Shown in pieces: positions 40,245 to 50,364 of a stretch of DNA of 64,000 nucleotides (its first letter is position 1; each line of letters opens with the position of its first letter). The position numbers were made by a program, and so were the translations under genes. The DNA comes from Adiantum capillus-veneris (lineage: Eukaryota; Streptophyta; Polypodiopsida; Polypodiales; Pteridaceae). The notes below the pieces were generated by a model. The model saw nothing but the letters and a program-made list of their open reading frames with translations, ran no database searches and was not told the origin of the DNA. The DNA lies in the NCBI GenBank assembly GCA_014529385.2, contig CM043949.1, positions 107,921,477 to 107,985,476 of the forward strand. Reading direction: 5' to 3'.

Positions 40245-43200
40245 CTATAAAATGAACCACCATGGACCTTTAGTAAGAAATAAAACCCAGAAATTTCAAA
40301 TAGGGATTTAAATAGAACAAGTTACTGCCATCAGAAATATGTATTTTGAACACCCTAAGGGTGAGGACAACTTCCAAAAGTAAGGCCATCCTTACTGCTA
40401 GTAACTCAGAGTGGAAACATCGTGTACATTTAGAACTTGCTTTTCATTGATGAACCTAAGTAATACAATGAAAAAAAAGACTTATGCATCAAGCTGACAG
40501 CATATGTTACCCTACTATTCAAGTGAAAATGTGTACCATCCAGCAACCTGTGAAGTCACATAAAGCAATAACACAAAATAACAAACAATTTGAGGGCGTC
40601 ATGAATTTGTGTATTGTCTATGCGGGCTGCACTGTAATACATATCTCACAATAAGGAACTTAAAACGTACATGATTGTGGTTCGTACCAAATGCCTACAA
40701 ACATTTTGTCAAGCACTAAGTGCAAGCAATATCACCAGTCAATATTAAGACATCGTGGAAAAATGGAGCATTAAAAACAAGCATATGAAGGTGAAATGTG
40801 ATTTTAAATTCTGAGTGCTGAAAAAACAGAGCTTTAGAGTTCTTATCAACCTAGCCCCGAGATTTGGCGTCTTAAAAATGTTGGGAAGGGGCAGACACGG
40901 CCATTTACATTTATCTAATTTTATTCCTTTGATTGAATTGATTTGATTGAGAGTAGTCCAAACAATTGGCAAGTGGCAATGAATCTTGCATTGCAAGAAA
41001 CATTCTTTCATTCTCAAAGACAAATTTTTCCAGCTGCGAATTCAGTCCAAAGTCGAAACTGTTAGCTCATTCCGCTTGCTTTGTACTCTTTTGCAACAAA
41101 AGCGGGTTGTACTCTGTACTACAGTGTACGTGAAAATCCTATAGGTCCCTCTTATGGCCTGGCCAGATTAGGAAAGAAGTTCCACCAATCCATATGTTAC
41201 ATAGCCGAGGCCTACCCCCTATATATATTGACCCATTCCTACTAGACATCCTGCAGTGATTTTCAAACAATTATCAATGTTTATCTCCATGAATTGAACA
41301 CCTGAATGTACCACTGCTGTGCAGTTCTAGAAAAGCTAACAATGCATCCCACAAAATTTCCAGGGTACATCAGAAGGGTTTCAGCATTCAATACACCTTT
41401 CAAATACACCAAGTTGAAATAGTATTGCTTGAAGGAGAAATACTACTCTTGAAAGTAGAAATTGAGGACACTCGTCCTGAATAGACCTCGGAACAATATC
41501 AACAGAACCATGAGATTGTCACGTAAAGTCACGTAAAGGTCACAAACTGCCCCTCTTGAAAGAAGAGCAATCGTTTGCAACTATATCTACAAAACTCAAT
41601 CAAGTCAAGTCAAAAATATCCGAGGGTCATTCCGGGATCATTCCCGAGGGTCATTCAGTTTTCTCATTCCATATCGGAGCTCTTGATATTTTGGCGTAGC
41701 AACATTAGCCATCACACCCAGACCGCACTGATCTTTAAAGGGGCACTAAAGTCGCATAACGAGGCAATCTCACCCAATTTTGAAATATTCAGTGGTTGGC
41801 ACATCACAATGCAACACAGATTATTACAAATGCAAGTATTGGACATAAAAACATAAAGTTGTTGATGAACACTCCTCCCAAACAAAGGTCCCAGGCCATG
41901 AGAAATTCAAAGACTCCCCCATTACTCTCCGGATAACCAAAGTCCCGAGCCATGAGATTTAGAGGCCTTCTGCAACCAAACGCTCCCCATACCGCAGCCG
42001 CGTCACTTGAGGTTCCAAGTAGAACTAAACGCATTTGTGAGGGGGAGGAGGAGGGGGAGGGATCAAAGGCAATCTATTGATGTTCCTGTGTTAATTAGTT
42101 ACACCTATGCGAACCAAAATCACAAGAAACTATACTCAATATATAAGATACCAATATACAGGGGGAGGGGGAGGGACCAAAGGAAATCTATTGATGTTCC
42201 TGTGTTACTTAGTTACACCTATGCGAACCAAAATCACGTGAAACTATACTCAATATATGAGATACCAATATACAGGGGCAGGGGGAGGGGGAGGGAGCAA
42301 AGGCAATCTATTGATGTTCCTATGTTACTTAGTTACACCTATGCGAACCAAAATCCAAGTGGTATACCAATATATTGAGTTATACCAATACGACCATCAT
42401 AAATGATATTGCTCAGAAGCCCCTGATTGTAGATAAAAAGATTTAATGAACCAATCAATGCACATATGTGGAAGACTGGACCAGATAAGACCACAAGGGC
42501 AAATTCTCCCCCATAGTTTCCCCAGATAATTATAAGAAAATTCTTTACCACAGGTTCCCAGCTTTAAGTGTGTCTAAAATAAAGAGTGACATTGAACAAA
42601 CCTGCATTATGTCTCCTGATAAAGTGCCAGCATATACGAACTCATCATTGCCATCAATAACCTGAATACACAACAAAATAGCAATGTGCCAAAAAATATT
42701 ACCATTGCTGCATTCTGAACTTGAAAACTATTCCATACAAATTAACAAAAAATTTCATAAACTTGTGTGAGAGAGAGATTACCAAGGATAGCATTGTCCG
42801 CCTCAATTTGCCAAAGTTGGCCTCCGTAGGTCTAAGTAAGCGCATTGCTACATCAAATTCCCAAATGACTATTTTCATGCCCCCTGCTGTAACAAGCTTG
42901 TCCTCTGTGGTGTTAAAGAATTTGACTGTTTGAGCATAGTCCACAGGGACAGGACTTCCACAAACTGCTTTTCCTGTTCTCACATTCCAAACAACTAGCT
43001 TGCCATCATCCTGCCCGCCCACTGAGGCAAGGTAATTTGCATCACATGAAAAGCTTAATGCCTCCACTTTCACCTAGAAGCATTATGACGAGGCCAGTTG
43101 GCAATGCTACATTAAAGAATAAGGCATACATGGAACAACCCTCTGAGATCCATTCAGGATTAAGGTCAATTGTTGTTATCATAAAACTTGCCTTGTGAAG

Positions 43201-43446
43201 TGACATCCGGTGAATAAGCTTTCGTGCTTCAACATCCCATATAATGATATCTGCTGTAAAACCCATGTAGTTTACCTGCCAGGAGAGATCTTAGATCAAT
43301 CAAGACGTGGATAAATACTTAAAGGAGTGACTCCCTTTGAAAAATCAAACCTGCCCAGTAGCCAGATATTGACCATCTTTTGATAGGCAAAGGCATGAAA
43401 CCCTGTTAGTATGGCCTTCTAAAAATTCTTGAGATCTATTATCTCC
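39978..43446 (-). CDS. CFAP52: CFAP52 (WDR16), partial: five internal exons
   Basis: Five exons on the minus strand (43446-43351, 43275-43192, 43073-42783, 42661-42602, 40244-39978) join in phase 0 to 266 codons with no stop. They line up with about residues 55-325 of animal CFAP52. Landmarks are GHTNRVSCLCLSKDGQYLATG, MGFTADIIIWDVEARKL, HRMSLHK, SVGGQDDGKLVVWNV, CGSPVPV, GNDEFVYAGTLSGDIMQ and GILHCAVTPTGDLLAGGGDG. These cover roughly WD40 repeats 1-5 of the double beta-propeller. CFAP52 is an axonemal microtubule inner protein of motile cilia and flagella, so in a plant it would act in swimming sperm. The N-terminal 50 residues and the C-terminal half were not found. They would lie beyond the TE clusters on each side (or be lost). 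Open exons and good splice sites suggest a working gene. Confidence 0.88.
41530..42005 (-). mobile_element. Family B remnant in CFAP52 intron
   Basis: Matches the family B body (15560-16090): an AAACTGCCCCTCTTGAAAG polypurine side, CCGAGGGTCATTCC, ATTAGCCATCACACCCAGA, TATTCAGTGGTTGGCACATCACAATGC, and two GGCCATGAG motif copies. No LTRs remain. It is more diverged than the other copies, so older. Confidence 0.78.
42030..42360. repeat. Minisatellite of about 114-120 bp, three units
   Basis: Units contain GGGGGAGGGGGAGGG, AATCTATTGATGTTCCT (at 42071, 42185 and 42305) and TTACACCTATGCGAACCAAAATCAC. The last unit is truncated. It lies in the CFAP52 intron; the frame 42007-42378 is a by-product. 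Confidence 0.9.
42602..42661 (-). CDS. CFAP52: CFAP52 exon d
   Basis: 60 bp, 20 codons, VIDGNDEFVYAGTLSGDIMQ. Acceptor TGTATTCAG, donor GTTTGT. Confidence 0.87.
42783..43073 (-). CDS. CFAP52: CFAP52 exon c
   Basis: 291 bp, 97 codons, VKVEALSFS to RRTMLSL. Acceptor ATGCTTCTAG, donor GTAATC. Covers two WD repeats. Confidence 0.88.
43192..43275 (-). CDS. CFAP52: CFAP52 exon b
   Basis: 84 bp, 28 codons, VNYMGFTADIII to SLHK. Acceptor CCTGGCAG. The donor is GCAAGT, a non-canonical GC site with an otherwise perfect consensus (AAG|GCAAGT). Using the nearby GTTTTA would break the frame. Confidence 0.88.
43351..43446 (-). CDS. CFAP52: CFAP52 exon a
   Basis: 96 bp, 32 codons, phase 0 at both ends. 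Acceptor TTTCTACAG, donor GTTTGA. Starts GDNRSQEFLEGH, first WD repeat. The intron before it holds a CT tract and a C run. Confidence 0.88.
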
Positions 43447-43473
43447 CTGTAGAAACACAAATATAAAAATTTC

Positions 43474-43533
<60 letters not shown>

Positions 43534-43821
43534 TGCTGCTGCGCGCGCTGCTGCCTGCATTGCCCCCCCCCCCCCCCCCCCCCCCCCACAGCCAGAAAAT
43601 CAGAGTGACGGGGGAAAAAAAAGGAAAATTTTCAGTTTTCAGTTGGAGATTTTTTGAAAGAAAGTGCAACAACCTCCAGGTTTACAAAAGGCAAAACAAT
43701 TTTGACAAAAACTCTGCAGAAAATCAGAAAAGCAAACATCAAGAATGTATGATTGATTTGGGGAAACCCTATGTATACACTATGCGGGACAGGGATGTAT
43801 GCGTGATGTGGACATAGTGGG
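43447..43821. other. CT tract, poly-C run and spacer in CFAP52 intron
   Basis: CT tract at 43476-43531, a GCTGCTGCTGCGCGCGCTGCTGC stretch, a 25-base C run (43563-43587), then 230 bp without recognisable content up to LINE-C. Confidence 0.7.
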
Positions 43822-43857
43822 TTGACTTGGCAGAAGTGCAGATTGTATTATTTTTTG

Positions 43858-44799
43858 ATGGAGGTCATGATTGCTTCGCCGGTGTGTAAGCCCCATCCGA
43901 AGGCAACCTTTGTGCTTACAAACAAGCGGATTACACAAATGGAGAGGGAGATGAAAGATTGGAAAGCAGATATGGAGGGATGGTGGAAAGAGAAGGCCAA
44001 CCTTCTTCAAATGTTTCTCAACGAAGGTGCGCAGTGGAAGAAAGAGAAAGAGGACCTGCACGCAAAGCTACAAGCACTTAAGGCGGAATCCAAAGCACTT
44101 AAAGAAGAGGTCTCAGCTCTCAAGCGAGAACTTGCGGATAGAGCGAGCAGTGGACTAGAGGAGGGGAAATTCCAGCCTTCGGTAGTAGAGGAAATCAAGG
44201 TCATCAAAGAGCAGGTACGGATGATCAAAGAGGAGGAGAAACAAAAGATGGTAAAGACGTCTTCGTGGATGGATGTGATCACGAAGACGCAAAAGAAGGC
44301 GGATGAGGCCGAGAAGTGGATAGAAGTCGCTAAGAAAGGCAAAGGGAAAGAAACCACATCTGTCCCCACTCCTACAATCATCAACATGACTCTAGAGGAA
44401 GAACAGCGAAGGAAAACTAGAGCTTTGCATATAAGAGTAACCGGTCTAAAAGACCGAGATGATGTGGAAGGGGAAGTTGCAGAACTTCTCCGCATGATGG
44501 GTAGTGAGGCTACTCATACAAAGGCATGGAGGGTGGGGAAGAAGACACAAGGGAATGGGGAGACTTCAAAAGGGAGAGCTTTAATCATCCCTTTCCCATC
44601 CATGGAGGCAAAGAAGGACTTCTTGAAGAAGCGTCCTACACTAAAGAAAACGGGCATATTCCTTGGAGATGACCTCACTCTCACACAGCTTGCGCATATG
44701 AGAGAGGTAATGCCAGAGATTCAAGCGGCAAGGGAGAAGGGAAAGACGGCCTTCTACAGAGATGGCCGGGTTGTGATTGTAGAGAGGCACTCCACATGA
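43858..44799 (+). CDS. LINE-C ORF1, coiled-coil RNA-binding protein
   Basis: 313 codons from the ATG at 43858 (an upstream in-frame extension has no ATG). Residues about 25-145 are heptad-rich and highly charged (MEREMKDWKADMEG, KAESKALKEEVSALKREL), a coiled coil. Residues about 180-250 have the shape of an RRM-like domain (ALHIRVTGLKDRDDVEGEV, AWRVGKK, RALIIPF). The last part (FLKKRPTLKKTGIFLGDDL, REKGKTAFYRDGRVVIV) resembles the C-terminal domain of coiled-coil ORF1 proteins of L1, L2 and CR1-type LINEs. It would trimerise and bind element RNA. It is fully open, unlike ORF2. Confidence 0.78.
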   Translation: MEVMIASPVCKPHPKATFVLTNKRITQMEREMKDWKADMEGWWKEKANLLQMFLNEGAQWKKEKEDLHAKLQALKAESKALKEEVSALKRELADRASSGLEEGKFQPSVVEEIKVIKEQVRMIKEEEKQKMVKTSSWMDVITKTQKKADEAEKWIEVAKKGKGKETTSVPTPTIINMTLEEEQRRKTRALHIRVTGLKDRDDVEGEVAELLRMMGSEATHTKAWRVGKKTQGNGETSKGRALIIPFPSMEAKKDFLKKRPTLKKTGIFLGDDLTLTQLAHMREVMPEIQAAREKGKTAFYRDGRVVIVERHST

Positions 44800-46224
44800 C
44801 GGTGCGAGACCCATGGGACCACACTCAAAGTTGCCACGTGGAATTGTAATGGATCTATGCGACTTGATGTGGGTGCTTTTGAGGATAGTTTCAGGGGAAG
44901 AGACATCGTCTTCTACTCTAAGACACATCAGGCCCCTGGGCAGTCTATGCCTCACATTAGTGGATATAGATGGGAGACTGCCTATAGACAAGAGACACGA
45001 TCAGAGCACAGAGGGCGCGGATCACGAGGAGTGGCAGTGTTATTCAGGGAGGAGTTGCATCCATTGATACATATAGCCCGCAGAGATGAGCAAGCTAGGT
45101 ACATGTGGGTGAGACTGAGAGCAGAGACAGACAAATATCTTTACATTGCTATTTGCTACTTTTCCCCCGAGCACGTCAGTGTATGCACCACCCAGAGGAC
45201 AGCCCCCTTTCTCTATTTTGGATGATGACATATGGGAGTTCTCTAGAGATGGTGACATCATCATTCTAGGGGATTTCAATGCTAGGACTGCCCATCATCA
45301 GACAGTATTTTATGATACTTCAGAGGAGATGCTGAGAGAGCTGGATGCCGCAGAGACAGGCCTATCCAGACTATCACAAGATGGAGAACACACTGAGTAT
45401 GGAAGACACTTGATAGACATGGGGACTGCACATGGATTGGCCATCTTGAATGGCCTACAGAGATTTCCCGCTTCAGGGGGTTTTACATGCTTTCCACACA
45501 GACATGGAGCTAGCACATTGGATTATGTCATGGCACAGCCGAGCCTCATCTCTAGTATCTAGGATCTCACGGTTGGACCCAGACCTGTTGGTGTGGCAGT
45601 GGATCATGCTCTTGTGTCAATGACCATCTCTTTTCAGTTTAGTGTAGCACACAGGCTACAGACATCAGCCCCTACTCGCTACACCTTCACGCGGGAGACA
45701 GACTCTGTATACATAGATGGGATCTACAGACGCCTATGCACAGAGGAGCCAGGGCGACCTCTGGAGGAGCTTACTACTATATTGACACAGACACAACATG
45801 ATGCAGCAGCAAAGGCATACCCACATACCCAGCCTGAGCAGAGACGCCGTTCGGGGAGCATGCCCCAGAACAGTTGGTATGATGAGGAATGCCGGGACAC
45901 TAGAGCTAGACTCCAGAGGGAGGTGCTTTTGGGGGACATCACTCACAAACAGTCACAGATTGACTTCCGACGCCTAGTGCGGCGGAAGAAGAGGGCATTT
46001 TTGGCTCTGCTAGAGCAGGATCTATATCAACTATTCTTGAGTCAGGAGTCACGTGAGGCATGGCGGCTCTTTCAAGAGCACTCTCCCCCCCCCCCCCCGC
46101 CATCACTTCTACAGAGGACTGGGGCCAGTACGCATAATCTCTGTACACAGTTCCTGAGCAGCCCCCCCTTCCCGACCCTCCCGATCCATGCCCACACACA
46201 TGTGCTTTTTTCACCGCGGAGATT
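44800..46224 (+). pseudogene. LINE-C ORF2 endonuclease and linker
   Basis: Begins about TLKVATWNCNGSMRLD. Endonuclease signatures are WNCNG, GDFNART and STLDYVMA. The usual QETH Glu reads SKTH (YSKTH, Glu replaced by Lys) and the SDH block reads VDHALV. A frameshift lies near 45200 and an in-frame TAG at 45560. The linker 45593-46085 (AHRLQTSAPTRYTF, RRKKRAFLALLEQDLYQLF) ends at a run of 13 C (46086-46098), where the frame changes. Confidence 0.8.
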
Positions 46225-47135
46225 GTGAGGAAGGCCATTGACAGGATGAGGATTGGGAGAGCATACGATCATGATGGTTTAGTGGCTGAGCATTTCACGC
46301 ATGCCAGAGATCTACTAGCAGAGCTTCTAGCAGTGATGTTTAACCGTGCCATGTGTGAGGGCTTGCCTGATACTTGGAGCCTATATACTATTGTACCTAT
46401 CTTCAAGTCGGGAGACGCTATGGAGCCTGGGAATTATCGCACTATCATGATTGGACACACATAGGCACGGTTGTACGCATCTATTCTTGAGCAGCTGAGT
46501 AGATGGGCAGAGAGGGAGGGGATACGCGCAGCCGGGCAGGCAGGGTTCAGGAGGGGTTTTTCTACTCTTGACCATATCTTGACACTCAAAGCCATCATTG
46601 AGGAGGGTAGATCGCGTGGGAGACGGATCTATTGTAGCTTTGTGGATTTCCGCAAAGCATTTGACACAATGCCTAGAGCTAGATTGATGGGCAGATTACA
46701 GCAGATGGGAGTACCCACAGAGCTCATTTGGGGGGTCATGGCATATAGAGGTCAGTAGTGGGGCAGGTACACACCTCAGAGGGTCTATCCACACCAATTC
46801 ACTCCACTATTGGGGTGAAGCAGGGCTGCCCGCTCTCTCCTACTCTGTTTGGTATGTATGTGGATGAGGTTTCTGACTACATTGAGAGAGATGGTGATAG
46901 AGGTGCACAGCTTGCAGGGACATGGATTCCATTATTGTTATATGCTGATGATATTGTGTTGATCTCCGACTCTCCGGAGGGGATGCAATGTCACTTGGAT
47001 GCTTTGAATAGGTTTGCCCAGGAAAGTGGTTTGTCCGTCAACCTTGGTAAACCAAGGACATGGTATTTAATACCACCCCACAGTGGATCAGGAGGTCAGC
47101 CCCAGCATTCACATACGGCCAGGAGACTGTGGAGT
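46225..47135 (+). pseudogene. LINE-C ORF2 reverse transcriptase, before hAT
   Basis: Motifs are KAIDRMRIGRAYDHDGL, FNRAMCEGLPDTW, IVPIFKSGDAMEPGNYRTI, a TAG at 46462 (TTG in sister copies), QAGFRRGFSTLDHIL, YCSFVDFRKAFDTM, VKQGCPLSPTLFGMYVDEV and LLYADDIVLISDS with an intact YADD. A frameshift lies near 46757. The frame is cut by the hAT element just before the YTYLG block. Confidence 0.85.
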
Positions 47136-47143
47136 ATACATAT
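47136..47143. repeat. hAT target-site duplication, left
   Basis: ATACATAT; right copy ATACAGAT at 50365-50372, one mismatch. 8 bp is the normal hAT length. Confidence 0.85.
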
Positions 47144-47153
47144 CATAGTTACA

Positions 47154-47345
47154 GGGGACGGGGGGGATGGGCCCTAGGGCCGGGGGACGGCCGTAACCGG
47201 CCGGGAACGGAAGGGAACGCCGAGGGACGGACGCAAATCGGGCCGGACGGGCGGGTCGCAGGGGGGACGGACTGGGGACGGCCGGGGACGGACCGGAACG
47301 GCAAGGGTCGGACGGGGTCGGCCGGAAACGGCTGCAATCCATTCA
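47154..47345. repeat. hAT left subterminal GGGACGG repeats
   Basis: A 190-bp stretch in which GGGACGG, GGAACGG and GGTCGG variants recur about fifteen times. The right end (50281-50350) has the same motif in inverted orientation (CCGTCCC, CCGTTCC, CCGACCC). hAT transposases bind repeated subterminal motifs, so these are the likely binding sites. Confidence 0.75.
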
Positions 47346-47756
47346 AAAATTTGACAGTTTATGACCGTTTTTAACGGATTTGTGCAGCCCCAACTGCCAC
47401 ATTTTGGGAGCCTTGGCCCTTGGGAGGCTATAAAAGGCTCCCTTGGGCCTCTTAATACTCATAGTCTCAATGCTCATTCCATTTTCCTCAAGCTCAAGGC
47501 TCAAGCTACTCAATCATCAATGCTTTCCTCTCTACTCAATGCTCATTGCTCAAGCTTGAAGCATGACCATTGACTACTCTACACTCTAGTCTCCACTCTC
47601 AAGTCTCTCCCTCTTCTACCCACTTTGAAGTTTGAACTTTGAAGCTCTCCTCTCCCTCTTCTACCCACTTTGAAGCTCTCCTCTACTCTCTCCACACAAG
47701 CTCTCCTCTAACTCCTCTAACTTCTAAGCTCTACTCTCTCGAGTCTCTCCACCATC
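47346..47756 (+). promoter_or_regulatory. hAT leader upstream of transposase
   Basis: No gene. TATAAAAGG at 47431 is a good TATA box about 325 bp before the ATG. The leader after it is rich in short CTCAATGCTC/CTCTCC repeats. Confidence 0.6.
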
Positions 47757-49957
47757 ATGTCATCTCAAGCCGCTTCTTCTCGAAGGAGGCCCGCCATGCA
47801 AACGTGGTCGTGGTGGGATGAAGTCGACTTTAGCTCGCGTGGCAAAGGTGGCGGTGCAAGACCATGGACGTGCAAGCTATGTCCATACAAGAGAACGGGT
47901 GGTTCAAACAAAGTGCGAGCCCATCTTCTTCATGAACCCGGTCACGAGGTGAAGTTTTGCCCTCATGTAGCTCCCGAGAAGAGGTTGGATCTTCTTGAGA
48001 AGCTCACGGTGTATGAGGTTGCGGAAGCGGCCAAGAGGGGCCGTTTTGTTGCCGTTGATCCCCCTGCCACGGCGACACCGCGAGAGCAAAGGGAAGCCAA
48101 CCTTGACGACATCTCTCGAACCTTCAAGAGCCATGCATCTACACCATCCTCTTCCGTTCCGCATCGCCAAACCACTCTCAATAAAAATTGGAATCCTAAA
48201 TTGAAGGAAGAGGTGGATAGGTCGGTTGCCTGATTCTTCTTCCACGACCACATCGCCTTCCATGCTTCGCGGTGAGTTTCCCTTGGCATATGCACATTGC
48301 AATCTTCCATTTTGTATTCATAATGGGTTATAACTTCTGGACTCTCGACTCTCCATACTAACACAACATGCTCTATTTTGTGTGGATAGGTCTCCATACT
48401 TTCGAACCATGGTTACGAAAATAGGGGAATATGGCTCCTCTTATGTGCCACCTTCATCGGAGAGGCTTCGCACCACCCTCCTTGACAAAGAGAAGCTTGC
48501 CGTGGAGCAAGCGGACAAAGGAATTGTGGGAGACCAATGGCGTCTCTCTTCTTGTAGATGGATGGAGCGACACCCGCAAGCGGTCCATCCACGGGGTGGT
48601 GGCCTACTCTCGGGAGGAGATGTACTTTTTGGAGTCACATGATGCATCCGATAGTGGCAAGGCCGCCAAGATGCTTGCTGCGGAGTGGACAAGCACCATA
48701 GAGATCACCGGCCTGGAGAATGTCCTTTGTATGGTTGCAGATGGAGAGGCGTCAAATAGGGCAGCCGGAGCTATCATTGAGGGCATGTATCCCAGCATCC
48801 ATGTCACATTTTGCATGGCGCATTGCCTCAATAACCTCCTCAAGGACACAGGGAACTTGTCATGGATTTCACCCACCATTGGTGACGCCTCTCGAATTGT
48901 CTCCTTTGTGCTCAACCATCAAAAAGTGCGCCATGAATTCTCAAAGAGGAGCCACTTGTCCTTGCTCAAATATTCAGAGACAAGATTTGCATTTAATTGG
49001 CTTATGCTAGGCCGCTTGTCTACATGTGGCGAAGCCTTAAGGGGCCTCTTTCTCAGTGATGAGTTCCAGGCCATGCCGGAGTCTACATCAGCAGTAGGAT
49101 TGAAATGCCGAGAATGGGCCGACACCGCCGCTTGGTGGGACGAGGTGAAGACTCTTGACGCCATGGTCAAGCCTATTCTACACCTACTTCGAGTGGTGGA
49201 TGGCTTGCAGCCATGCATTGGCAAAGTCTACGAAGCCATGGATCGGATGATAGAGGCACTTGAGAAGCTTGTGCCTGACCCTGTTCAGTATGCGGAGATT
49301 TATGGCTTGTGTGAGTCGAGGTGGAATGGATACTACTCTCCACTTCATGCGGCAGCTTATGTGCTTGACCCTGAGTTTCAAGGAAGGCGTCAAGAGACCG
49401 ACAAGGAGGTGAGCAAAGGATGGTTGCTTGCATTGGAGCGCCTTGAGCCTAGCAGTGACATTAGGCGCAAGATTAGAGACGAGCTACTCAACTACAGGCA
49501 AAAGAAGGGCTCCTATGGATGTGTAGATGCACAGCTTGATCGCAACAAGATTGGCTGGGTTTTGTGGTGGGAGGACTATGGAGGAGATGGCCCACATTTG
49601 CAGCGCTTGGCTGTTCGTGTCCTTAGCCAAGCATGTACCACTAGTTGCTTGGAGCAACTATGGAGTGTGTACAGCCACATTGCCTCTAAGAAAAGGAATC
49701 GCCTTGGGGTTCAGAGGGCCAATGATTTGGTGTTTGTGAGCGCTAACTTGCGCATGCTTGCCAAGAGCGTCACACACAAGGCAGATCCTTTCACTGACTG
49801 GGAGATGGCACAAGAGAATCCATCTATGGCCGATACTCTTTTGGAGGAGCTAGAGGAGGATTTCGAGCCTCAATGCGAGCCTCCCGAGCCCTCATACGTC
49901 GCTGACGACCTCGACTACGACGACGATGTGGAGATTCAACAGGCGAGCACTTCTTGA
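47757..49957 (+). pseudogene. hAT transposase (BED finger, DUF659-like, dimerisation domain)
   Basis: Exon 1, 47757-48271, starts MSSQAASSRRRP. A BED-type finger WTCKLCPYKRTGGSNKVRAHLLH lies at about residues 41-63. A TGA at 48231 (CGA in related proteins) interrupts VDRSVA-R-FFFHD. The intron is 48272-48389 (GTGAGT...ATAG) and removal gives SRSPYFRTM in frame. Exon 2 then has one frameshift near 48520. From 48530 the long frame gives LLVDGWSDTRKRSIHG (first Asp block), MVADGEASNRAAGA, FCMAHCLNNLLKD and, at about codons 420-465, the hAT dimerisation block (CTTSCLEQLWSVYSHI, KRNRLG). The acidic C-terminus ends at 49957. Only these two lesions separate it from an open gene. DNA cut-and-paste enzyme of the nucleus. 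Confidence 0.9.
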
Positions 49958-50354
49958 GTTTGATGATCATTGATCACTCGACTCTCGAGTCTAGACTCTT
50001 GAGTCTACGACTCTACCTACTACATAGCCCTTTGTACTTTTTGTTATCCTTGAGGCCTCAGGCTTGTCTTAAGTCCTTTAGGCTTTTTGACTCTTGAGCC
50101 CTTGTGGCATGCACTTCTCATTTTGTATCCATCGATCATCGATGTTTTATTAGCACATTTCAGCCTATATGACTCGTGTTCTTTGGTCTATTTAGTGTAA
50201 ATTTATGGTCAAAGTGATGCTCTATGTGTGTGGCATGTGTGTAGGTCAAAAAATGCCAAAAAAACACTTTTTTTTTTTTGCCGTTCCGACCCCCGTCCCC
50301 GTTTCCTGACTTTTGCCGTCCCGACCCCGTTCCCGACCCCGACCCACCATCCCA
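49958..50354 (+). other. hAT 3' untranslated region and right subterminal repeats
   Basis: No gene. A T-rich stretch and a run of T (about 50269-50279) precede the CCGTCCC/CCGACCC array. Confidence 0.7.
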
Positions 50355-50364
50355 TGTAACTATG

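Larger units (their letters stand above)
40245..42601 (-). other. CFAP52 intron d-e, 2.36 kb, with TE remnant and minisatellite
   Basis: AT-rich, GT-AG bounded. 40245-41520 shows no gene or element I can name. It then holds a family B remnant (about 41530-42005) and a three-unit minisatellite (42030-42360). Confidence 0.7.
47144..50364 (+). mobile_element. hAT DNA transposon inserted in LINE-C
   Basis: 3221 bp with 10-bp terminal inverted repeats CATAGTTACA (47144-47153) and TGTAACTATG (50355-50364), flanked by the 8-bp near-identical target copies. The LINE-C fragment at 12780-12800 gives the uninterrupted sequence. GC-rich subterminal arrays flank one transposase gene. The gene has two lesions, so this copy is probably not autonomous now, though it is recent in structure. 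Confidence 0.93.

Noticed and set aside
43560-43817. Missing N-terminal CFAP52 exon in the spacer before LINE-C
   Set aside because: No match to the expected start of the protein in any minus-strand frame; the region is poly-C and A-rich spacer.
47109-47374. Open frames over the hAT left end on both strands
   Set aside because: Made by the GGGACGG repeats and crossing the element boundary.
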